This document shows positions 1 through 5,424 of a DNA stretch of 5,424 bases, piece by piece. Both the position numbers and the translations under genes were made by a program. Position 1 is the first letter of the stretch; every line of letters starts with the position of its first letter. The DNA comes from Verrucomicrobiota bacterium (GTDB lineage: Bacteria; Verrucomicrobiota; Kiritimatiellia; B70-G9). The stretch covers positions 1-5,424 of the forward strand of contig QNAJ01000118.1 of NCBI GenBank assembly GCA_003641465.1. The letters are read 5' to 3'. The notes beneath the pieces were generated by a model. The model was not told where the DNA came from and ran no database searches. It worked only from the letters and a program-made list of their open reading frames with translations.

Positions 1-546
1 CCACACCAGAGTCCGGAAGTACGCAACCGGCCAACCAGCCAGCGCCCATACCACCGCCGCCATCTGCAAAGCGGTCGCCGCCTTACCCAGCGCACGCGGT
101 CTGACTTTCAGCTCGCCGACGACCGCATGCACGATCGCTGCCCCCAGGATGAGAAGGATATCGCGGCTGATAACCAGCAGAGTGAATGCAATGGGAAACT
201 GCGGCTGCAGCCCGCTGATCGAAGGGCGGGTCAGGAGAACCAGCGCCGAAAGCAGCAGCAGCTTGTCCGCCAGGGGATCCAAAATGCGGCCCAGTTCGGT
301 GATCTCCCGCCGCAGCCGGGCTACAAAGCCATCAAGAGCATCGGTCAGTGCGATCACCAGGAAAAGGATCAATGCCCCCAGCCGCTGGTATTCGTTGGGA
401 CTGCCGCGTTGAATGCTGAGAGTGTAGTAGAGCAGCAGCAGGATGAACAGAGGCACCAGCATGATGCGTAGAATGGTGATCTTGCAGGCCAAGGTCAGCC
501 GGCTGGCGCTTTCCGTTTCCCTCCCGCTGGATGCTGAAGTATTCAT
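1..546 (-). CDS. pgsA: CDP-diacylglycerol--glycerol-3-phosphate 3-phosphatidyltransferase (PgsA type), 3' end cut by the window
   Basis: This membrane enzyme transfers a phosphatidyl group from CDP-diacylglycerol to glycerol-3-phosphate, the committed step to phosphatidylglycerol and cardiolipin. I translated the minus strand by hand: 182 codons stay open to the window edge, so the C-terminus is missing. PgsA proteins are usually about 180-200 residues, so little is lost. The CDP-alcohol phosphotransferase signature is complete: D69, D72, G73, A76, R77, G86, D90 and D94 follow the family spacing DxxDGxxAR-x8-GxxxDxxxD. Hydrophobic segments lie at about 24-43, 57-70, 96-106, 118-140 and 156-175. 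The N-terminal stretch ITILRIMLVPLFILLLL is typical of PgsA. The ATG overlaps the gltX stop codon as ATGA, which suggests translational coupling; there is no clear Shine-Dalgarno, only a weak GGG-containing stretch about 9 bases upstream. A sister enzyme of the superfamily, such as phosphatidylserine synthase, is possible but fits less well. Confidence 0.9.
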   Translation of the reverse strand, partial: MNTSASSGRETESASRLTLACKITILRIMLVPLFILLLLYYTLSIQRGSPNEYQRLGALILFLVIALTDALDGFVARLRREITELGRILDPLADKLLLLSALVLLTRPSISGLQPQFPIAFTLLVISRDILLILGAAIVHAVVGELKVRPRALGKAATALQMAAVVWALAGWPVAYFRTLVW

Positions 547-1928
547 GGTTGCTGCCCTGCGGTTCCTTTCTGCAGGTCCGAAAACGGCAGTTCTCTCAAT
601 GCCCGCTGAATCCGTGCCAAGACGCGGTCCCGGCCCAGCAGCTCCAGCATTTCGAACAGCCCGGGCCCGCGATCCGTTCCGGAAACCGCTACCCGCAGTA
701 GGTGGATGTAGACCGCCGCCTTCAATCCCCTCCGCTCTGCGGCAGCGCGTACTTCCCTTTCTATGTCCGCAGCCACGAAGGGATCTACCTGCGCCATAAG
801 CTCACCACACTCCCTGAGGCGGTCCCGGGCGTTCTCCACCCGAAAGCGCTTCTCAACCGCCCGCATGTCCCAGGCGTAGTCCTCCCTGAAGAAATACACC
901 GCCATTTCCTTGACCTGTCCGAAATAGCGCAGCCTCGCCCGCAACAGTTCCCCCACCCGCTGCACGTATTGCTCATCCTCTGCGCCGCTAAGCAGTCCGG
1001 CTTCCTCCAGCGCCTGCCGGAACCGCCTCTGATAGTCCTCTTCCGGCAGGGCGCGTATATACTCGCCGTTCATCCACATCAGCTTCTGGAGATCCATACG
1101 GGAAGCACTGGGCCGCACCCGGTCCAGGTCGAACAGTCTTATCAGCTCATCGCGGGAGAGAATCTCCCGGTCATCTCCGGGCGACCAGCCCAGCAGAACC
1201 AGATAGTTGAATACCGCTTCCGGCAGATACCCCTGCCGCCGGAACTCGCCGACGTACGCCGCACCGTCGCGCTTGGAATAGGGCTTGCCCTGATCATTCA
1301 CGATCATGGGCAGGTGCGCGAAAAACGGCGGTTCCGCCCCCAGGGCACGGTACAGGGCCAGATGCCGGAACGTGTTCTCGATATGATCATCCCCCCGGAT
1401 TACATGCGTGACCCCCATGTCTATGTCATCAACTACGTTGGCCAGATGAAACACCGGGGTACCGTCAGAACGCACAATAACGAAATCCTGAAGGTCGTCG
1501 GCCGCCTTTTTCAGCCGCCCGCGTACCAGATCCTCGAATTCCATGTTTTCCGGCGGCATGCGGAAAACAATCACCTCTCCTGCCCCCTCTCCCTTCCGCG
1601 TGCGATAGGCGGCCCCCGCTGCCAGCAGGCGGTCGGCGGCCTCCAAGTGCGCCTCCCGCCGCCGGGACTGAAATACCGGCTCCCCGTCGTAGTCCAGCCC
1701 CAGCCATTCCATGGCTTCCAGCAGCGCCCGGACCGCCTCGTCGGTGGACCGCGCCCGATCCGTATCCTCGATCCTCAGCAGGAAGCGGCCGCCGTGGTGC
1801 CGCGCGAAAAGCCAGTTGTAGATCGCCACCCGTATGTTGCCGATGTGAACCTGCCCGGTCGGACTGGGAGCGAATCGGGTCACCACCGGGCTGCGGCCGT
1901 CCCCGCTACCTGGTGATATGGTTTGCAT
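543..1928 (-). CDS. gltX: Glutamyl-tRNA synthetase
   Basis: This cytosolic class Ib synthetase attaches glutamate to tRNA-Glu using ATP. The 461-residue length is near the usual 470-500 of bacterial GluRS. The catalytic Rossmann domain opens with TRFAPSPTGQVHIGN, placing the HIGH-class motif at H28-I29-G30-N31. FLLRIEDTD follows at about 49-57, and VTHVIRGDDHIENT at about 173-186. The KMSKS-class loop is K215-P-Y-S-K-R220. The C-terminal half from about 300 is the helical anticodon-binding part, ending with the typical SGTDRGPGLFEMLELLG block at about 416-432. The segment between about 108 and 124 is short and lacks the cysteines that bind zinc in E. coli GluRS. The ATG at 1928 is the first in-frame start after a stop codon 24 bases upstream. 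GTG codons at residues 15-16 are alternatives, but the ATG fits the divergent spacing better. It leads a minus-strand unit with pgsA. With glnS next door, it is expected to be a discriminating GluRS; that is inference. Confidence 0.97.
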   Translation of the reverse strand: MQTISPGSGDGRSPVVTRFAPSPTGQVHIGNIRVAIYNWLFARHHGGRFLLRIEDTDRARSTDEAVRALLEAMEWLGLDYDGEPVFQSRRREAHLEAADRLLAAGAAYRTRKGEGAGEVIVFRMPPENMEFEDLVRGRLKKAADDLQDFVIVRSDGTPVFHLANVVDDIDMGVTHVIRGDDHIENTFRHLALYRALGAEPPFFAHLPMIVNDQGKPYSKRDGAAYVGEFRRQGYLPEAVFNYLVLLGWSPGDDREILSRDELIRLFDLDRVRPSASRMDLQKLMWMNGEYIRALPEEDYQRRFRQALEEAGLLSGAEDEQYVQRVGELLRARLRYFGQVKEMAVYFFREDYAWDMRAVEKRFRVENARDRLRECGELMAQVDPFVAADIEREVRAAAERRGLKAAVYIHLLRVAVSGTDRGPGLFEMLELLGRDRVLARIQRALRELPFSDLQKGTAGQQP

Positions 1929-2008
1929 ATCCGGCTGCTTTTGACAGATTATCTATCCGGTTTTCTCCCTTCGGAGCGAGAAAGTACGCTATTTGCAAGC
2001 AACATACA
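1929..2008. promoter_or_regulatory. Divergent gltX/glnS promoter region
   Basis: These 80 bases separate two genes that run outward, so promoters for both should lie here or slightly inside the genes. On the minus strand, GATAAT (read from 1953 down to 1948) is a good -10 candidate 20 bases before the gltX ATG, but the -35 at ideal spacing (CTCCGA) is poor. On the plus strand, TTGACA at 1941-1946 matches the -35 consensus, but 17 bases later the sequence is TCTCCC, so no convincing -10 pairs with it. Neither gene has a strong Shine-Dalgarno. A nine-base palindrome AGATTATCT lies at 1946-1954. I see no T-box or other riboswitch structure; the gap is too short for one. The region is AT-richer than its surroundings, as expected for a promoter. 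Confidence 0.5.
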
Positions 2009-3709
2009 ATGCAAAGAGCGAAAGCCAAAGACTTCATCCGCCAGATTGTGGCTGAGGATGTCAGGCGCGGGGTTTTCGGTGGCCGGGTGGTCACGCGATT
2101 CCCTCCCGAGCCCAACGGCTACCTTCACATCGGGCATGCCAAGGCGATACATCTCAATTTCAGCATCGCCCGCGAGTTCGACGGTCGCTGCCATCTGCGC
2201 ATGGACGACACCAATCCGGTGACCGAGGAGCCGGAATTCATCGAGGCCATCAAGCGGGACGTAAAATGGCTGGGATACGACTGGGGTAAACATTTCTATC
2301 ACGCCTCCGATTACTTCGAGCAGATGTACCGTTTCGCCGAAGAACTGATTACCAAGGGCAAGGCCTACGTCTGCGAACTTCCGCCGGAAGTCTGGAAGGA
2401 ATACCGCGGTGTACCCGAGAAACCCGGACGGGAAAGCCCATTCCGCAACCGCCCCCCCGCCGAAAGTCTGGACCTGTTCCGGCGCATGCGCGCCGGGGAA
2501 TTCCCCGATGGGGCCATGGTGCTGCGCGCAAAAATCGACATGAGTTCACCCAACCTCCATATGCGCGACCCGGTACTCTATCGCATCCTGCATGCGGAGC
2601 ATCCACATACCGGGAAAAAATGGTGCATCTACCCGACATATGATTTTGCACATTGCCTGGAAGATTCGATCGAAGGAATCACCCATTCACTCTGTACCCT
2701 CGAATTCGAGGTGCACCGTCCGGTCTATGACTGGATCCTCGATCAACTGGGCATCCATCATCCCAAACAGATCGAGTTTGCCCGGCTCAACCTTTCCTAT
2801 ACCGTGATGAGCAAGCGATTGCTCACCAGACTGGTCAACGAAGGCAAAGTGAACGGCTGGGACGACCCGCGCCTTCCCACTCTCGCCGGACTGCGCCGTC
2901 GCGGGGTTCCGCCCGAAGCCATCCGGAACTTCTGCGACATGATCGGCGTCACCAGGGTGGACAGCCTGACCGACGTGGCTCTTCTGGAACATGCCATCCG
3001 AGACTACCTCAACCGTCATGCCCCGCGCGCCATGGCGGTCATCAACCCCCTGCGTCTGGTGATCGAAAACTATCCCGAAAAAGATGAGGAAACCTTCCAA
3101 GCGGTCAACAACCCCGAAGATCCTTCCGCCGGCACCCGGCCGGTGCCCTTCTGCCGCGAACTGTTCATTGAAAGGGACGACTTCCGGATCGAACCACCCC
3201 CCAAGTATCACCGGCTCGCACCCGGCCGCGAAGTCCGGCTGCGGTATGCCTGCCTGGTAACCTGTACCGGCTTTGACCGCGATCCGGAAACCGGTGAGGT
3301 GACTACCGTGTACTGCCGCTACGACCCGCGCTCCCGCGGGGGAAGTGCGCCTGACGGACGCAAGGTCAAGGGCACCATCCACTGGGTGTCCGCCCGCCAT
3401 GCGGTTCCCGCAGTATTCAAGCTGTACGACCGGCTGTTCACCGTAGCGGACCCGGCTGACCGGGCAAAGGAAGAAGGCCGTGACATCACCGAGTTCCTCA
3501 ATCCTCATTCCCTGCGCGTTGCCCGGGGATTTGTGGAACCCTCGCTCAGCTCCGCCGCTCCTCTCAGCCGGTGGCAATTCGAGCGACTGGGATATTTCTG
3601 TGCTGACCCGGACAGCGGTCCCCGCGCCCTGATCTTCAATCGTACGGTCACCCTGCGCGATTCCTGGTCCCGCCTGGAAAAAAAGCTGGCCGCAAGCCGA
3701 GACACTTAG
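2009..3709 (+). CDS. glnS: Glutaminyl-tRNA synthetase
   Basis: This cytosolic class Ib synthetase attaches glutamine directly to tRNA-Gln with ATP, removing the need for the Glu-tRNA-Gln amidotransferase route. The 566 residues compare with about 554 in E. coli. FPPEPNGYLHIGHAK at 31-45 carries the HIGH motif at 40-43, and VMSKR at 266-270 is the KMSKS-class loop. Residues known to define the glutamine pocket in E. coli GlnRS occur at the same numbers: D66, Y211 and C229. These support GlnRS rather than GluRS. From about 340 onward is the double beta-barrel anticodon-binding region, with KVKGTIHWVSARHAVPA at about 452-468. I chose the ATG at 2009 because MQRAKAKDFIRQIV matches the family's N-terminal helix. 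The reading frame is open back to a GTG at 1913, but those extra 32 residues look unlike the family and would overlap gltX. No clear Shine-Dalgarno precedes the ATG. A membrane protein gene follows 16 bases after the stop and is probably co-transcribed. Confidence 0.97.
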   Translation: MQRAKAKDFIRQIVAEDVRRGVFGGRVVTRFPPEPNGYLHIGHAKAIHLNFSIAREFDGRCHLRMDDTNPVTEEPEFIEAIKRDVKWLGYDWGKHFYHASDYFEQMYRFAEELITKGKAYVCELPPEVWKEYRGVPEKPGRESPFRNRPPAESLDLFRRMRAGEFPDGAMVLRAKIDMSSPNLHMRDPVLYRILHAEHPHTGKKWCIYPTYDFAHCLEDSIEGITHSLCTLEFEVHRPVYDWILDQLGIHHPKQIEFARLNLSYTVMSKRLLTRLVNEGKVNGWDDPRLPTLAGLRRRGVPPEAIRNFCDMIGVTRVDSLTDVALLEHAIRDYLNRHAPRAMAVINPLRLVIENYPEKDEETFQAVNNPEDPSAGTRPVPFCRELFIERDDFRIEPPPKYHRLAPGREVRLRYACLVTCTGFDRDPETGEVTTVYCRYDPRSRGGSAPDGRKVKGTIHWVSARHAVPAVFKLYDRLFTVADPADRAKEEGRDITEFLNPHSLRVARGFVEPSLSSAAPLSRWQFERLGYFCADPDSGPRALIFNRTVTLRDSWSRLEKKLAASRDT

Positions 3710-3725
3710 CAGCGGGAAGCTTACC

Positions 3726-5252
3726 ATGGCGAAGAATGCGATGCGGACACGGTCCTGGAGACTCCTCATCGCTGCGCTTCTGATCGGAATCGGGACGCTG
3801 CCGCTGCTCTTCAATCTGGACCACTGGTTCCGCGAGGATGACTATCTCTGGCTGTATGCCTTTCACCACCCGTCGCTGTGGAATGTCGCGGAGTTCCTCC
3901 GGCGCGGGCCGCTCTTCTTCTGGCGGCCCGTGCAGGCATGGCTCAGTTGCGCAGCGTGGAAATACGCCGGCCTCGAACCACGGAGCATCAACCTGCTTCT
4001 GGTCCTGGTGTGGGCGGGTGTACTCTGCTTGTTGTGGCAGCTTGCCGCCCGCCTTGATCGCACATCCTCCCCCGCATCTCACATTGCGGTCGGCGCGCTG
4101 ATTGCCATGGCCGCGTGGGTCTACACGCCCTACTACTGGTTCTCGTTGGCCGGGGAAGCGCTGGGTACTCTTGTCGTACTGGGGGCGCTTCTGATCTGGC
4201 TCCGCCGCGACCATCCCTCGACCGCCGTCATACTGAGCGTGCCGCTGGCGCTCTGCGCCGCCATTCTGGCTAAAGAGACTCTCGGGGTCGCCCTCGCCAT
4301 CTTCCTCTGCAGCCCGTTTCTCCTGCGGAGGCCGCGCCTGCGACCGGCGCATCTCGTTCCGTGGATTCTACCCCTGACCGTACTGGCGGTGGTGGCAGTG
4401 ATGGATTTCCACCCGCCGACGAACGCCTCTGTGATCCGCGACTACCGTCCCGCTGCACCGGGCTCATGGGTGTCCCATTTCCTGGCGCTGTTGACCACGA
4501 TGTTTGCGCCTTTCGCCGCAGGAGCCGACCTCTGGCCGACCCCCCTGCACCGCCTTTCGCTGCTGATTGTGGAGAAGTGTCCCTGGTTCGGCATGGCGGT
4601 GATTGCCGGCGCCGTGGTAATCCGGCACGACCGCCCCGTGTGGTTCAGCCTGATCTGGGTCTTCGCCGGGCTGCTTCCCTTCATCGCCAGCCGCACCTTG
4701 TACCCGCGCTACCTGCACTTCTCCGCAGTGGGGGCGGCTGTGATGCTCGGGCTCGTCGGTTCAGCGCTCTACACACGATCCCCGGCCGGCCTGCGGCTCT
4801 TTCTGGCGGCCGGCGGCATCGCGCTCCTGCTGCTGGGAGCAACCACCTTCTATCTGGTTCTCGTCCGCCAGACCGCCCTCCAGGACTACGGGCGCACTCT
4901 GCGGCGGCAGTTTCTCCGGCTTCCGCTCGAGGACCAACCTTCCATAGTGGTGGTCCACGGCCTGCCGCCCGCCGCCTGCAACCGCGGATTGGGCCTGCAG
5001 GAACTGGCCCGGCTTGCCACCGCCCGGGACCACATCTGGGTCTTCCTGGAAGATGAACTGGCGCTTCCCCAAGTGAGGCGGTTCATGGACCGTCCCGGAA
5101 TCCGCCGCTTTGATATCCATATCAGCGGCTCGAATGCAGGCATCCCTGCCCACGGCGTTCCGGCCGCGTCTCCGCCGCCGGACCTCTCTTTCAACCGTTC
5201 AGATCATTCGGCGACCGCGCCCAAGAGCACAGCCGGACACCATGCCCCTTAA
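3726..5252 (+). CDS. Polytopic membrane protein, probable GT-C-fold glycosyltransferase
   Basis: The 508-residue protein has about ten or eleven hydrophobic segments, at roughly 12-30, 88-107, 118-135, 144-159, 167-182, 184-200, 209-226, 248-265, 287-300, 305-322, 332-349 and 357-381 (some pairs may be one helix). The first extracytoplasmic loop has the acidic cluster E37-D38-D39-Y40, where GT-C enzymes place their catalytic acidic residues. SRTLYPRYLHFSAVG at about 322-336 resembles the RYLY-type motif before a late helix in GT-C proteins. Members of this superfamily transfer sugars from polyprenyl-phosphate donors to envelope glycans, lipids or proteins; the substrate here cannot be read from the sequence. 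A soluble tail starts at about 382, and its last 35 or so residues are rich in Pro, Ser, Ala and His and look unconserved. GGGAAG at 3714-3719 is a plausible ribosome binding site six bases before the ATG. It follows glnS by 16 bases. Its last 62 bases overlap the convergent gene. The specific family is not recognised. Confidence 0.72.
   Translation: MAKNAMRTRSWRLLIAALLIGIGTLPLLFNLDHWFREDDYLWLYAFHHPSLWNVAEFLRRGPLFFWRPVQAWLSCAAWKYAGLEPRSINLLLVLVWAGVLCLLWQLAARLDRTSSPASHIAVGALIAMAAWVYTPYYWFSLAGEALGTLVVLGALLIWLRRDHPSTAVILSVPLALCAAILAKETLGVALAIFLCSPFLLRRPRLRPAHLVPWILPLTVLAVVAVMDFHPPTNASVIRDYRPAAPGSWVSHFLALLTTMFAPFAAGADLWPTPLHRLSLLIVEKCPWFGMAVIAGAVVIRHDRPVWFSLIWVFAGLLPFIASRTLYPRYLHFSAVGAAVMLGLVGSALYTRSPAGLRLFLAAGGIALLLLGATTFYLVLVRQTALQDYGRTLRRQFLRLPLEDQPSIVVVHGLPPAACNRGLGLQELARLATARDHIWVFLEDELALPQVRRFMDRPGIRRFDIHISGSNAGIPAHGVPAASPPPDLSFNRSDHSATAPKSTAGHHAP
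5104..5149. other. Two adjacent hairpin-forming palindromes inside the 3' end of the membrane protein gene
   Basis: Bases 5104-5109 (GCCGCT) pair with 5124-5129 (AGCGGC). Inside this stem, GATAT at 5112-5116 faces ATATC at 5119-5123, leaving an unpaired TT at 5110-5111. Seven bases later GCAGG at 5136-5140 pairs with CCTGC at 5145-5149 around a four-base loop. No T-run follows on either strand, so these are not standard intrinsic terminators. They lie in the coding region for about residues 460-475, downstream of the convergent gene's stop. They may be chance consequences of codon choice, or 3' structures that affect transcript ends where no intergenic space exists. Confidence 0.3.
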
Positions 5253-5424
5253 GTTGGCGGAAGGTCGCCCCCTCTTTGATGTAGCGCAACGCCTCCCGTG
5301 CATCGGTCACCACCGTCCCCGCCAGGACGTCCACGCCGTAGTCGAAGAGCACCGGCGAAAACGGAGTGCTGGGCCCCACCATGACGACAAACGCATCCGG
5401 GCGGCAGCTCGCCAGCAGGGTCTC
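5191..5424 (-). CDS. DUF364-like Rossmann-domain protein, C-terminal fragment
   Basis: The frame is open from the right window edge to a TGA at 5191-5193, giving 77 residues; the N-terminal part lies outside the window. An internal ATG at 5382 is not the start, because the reading continues upstream as sensible protein (ETLLASCRPDAFVV). The block MVGPSTPFSPVLFDYGVDVL, followed by AGTVVTDAREAL and an IKEGATFRQLKG stretch, matches my memory of the C-terminal end of DUF364 (putative heavy-metal chelation, Rossmann-like fold). In that family the GPSTP loop lies in the presumed ligand cleft. Members often sit beside metal or cofactor transport genes and have no firmly established reaction. The last ten or so residues appear to be a variable tail. 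The gene converges on the membrane protein gene and overlaps its 3' end by 62 bases. The family call comes from recognition of the motif, not from a search. Confidence 0.65.
   Translation of the reverse strand, partial: ETLLASCRPDAFVVMVGPSTPFSPVLFDYGVDVLAGTVVTDAREALRYIKEGATFRQLKGHGVRLCSWARSPNDLNG

Noticed and set aside
127..471. Plus-strand open frame (114 codons), Gln-rich
   Set aside because: It lies opposite the intact PgsA frame with its complete CDP-alcohol phosphotransferase signature; the Gln-rich product is a shadow of Leu CTG codons.
702..1916. Long plus-strand open frame (404 codons) opposite gltX
   Set aside because: It is the antisense shadow of a clearly conserved GluRS gene in GC-rich DNA. 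Its translation shows no recognisable domain and it has no ribosome binding site.
1941..1969. Consensus sigma-70 promoter for glnS starting with TTGACA
   Set aside because: The -35 match is perfect, but at 16-18 bases spacing the -10 positions are C-rich, so a complete promoter is not supported.
1913..2008. GTG start for glnS at 1913, adding 32 residues
   Set aside because: The extra residues do not resemble the GlnRS N-terminus and would run into gltX. The ATG at 2009 fits the family's length and sequence.
2687..3814. Minus-strand open frame (375 codons) opposite glnS
   Set aside because: It mirrors the glnS codon frame, its product looks compositionally random and it spans the glnS/membrane protein junction. 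It is best explained by high GC content.
3648..4352. Minus-strand open frame (234 codons) opposite the start of the membrane protein gene
   Set aside because: It is an Arg/Gln/Pro-rich product typical of the antisense of a hydrophobic gene, with no domain visible.
4361..5056. Plus-strand open frame (231 codons) in another frame of the membrane protein gene
   Set aside because: The product is Pro/Arg/Ala-rich low-complexity sequence. The overlapping frame has clear membrane helices and a GT-C-like layout.

Overview
The window is a GC-rich bacterial chromosomal segment holding five protein-coding genes, two of them cut by the window ends. Protein-coding sequence fills nearly all of it; the only real intergenic gap is about 80 bp between two divergent aminoacyl-tRNA synthetase genes. 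I see no tRNA, rRNA, insertion sequence, CRISPR array, attachment site or origin. The lineage cannot be fixed from the sequence alone. The compact GluRS, with no cysteines in the zinc-knuckle region and a KPYSKRDG-type signature loop, together with a bacterial GlnRS, resembles what I recall from the PVC group (Lentisphaerae, Kiritimatiellae, Verrucomicrobia). That placement is an inference.

Layout from left to right. On the minus strand, a 3'-truncated CDP-alcohol phosphatidyltransferase of the PgsA type (1-546) lies directly downstream of gltX, glutamyl-tRNA synthetase (543-1928), and the two overlap by an ATGA. An 80-bp divergent control region (1929-2008) follows. On the plus strand comes glnS, glutaminyl-tRNA synthetase (2009-3709). 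Sixteen bases later is a 508-residue polytopic membrane protein that looks like a GT-C-fold glycosyltransferase (3726-5252). Converging on it from the minus strand is the C-terminal end of a DUF364-like Rossmann protein (5191-5424). The two convergent genes overlap by 62 bp.

Functionally, gltX and glnS together indicate that the organism charges tRNA-Glu and tRNA-Gln by separate direct routes. PgsA supplies the phosphatidylglycerol branch of membrane lipid synthesis. The membrane glycosyltransferase probably uses a lipid-linked sugar donor to modify an envelope component. Apart from sharing transcription units, no pathway visibly links these genes. The window reads mainly as core housekeeping sequence, and I found no convincing undescribed system. 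The points most worth checking are the reduced GluRS insertion, the gltX-pgsA translational overlap and the tail-to-tail overlap at the right end.
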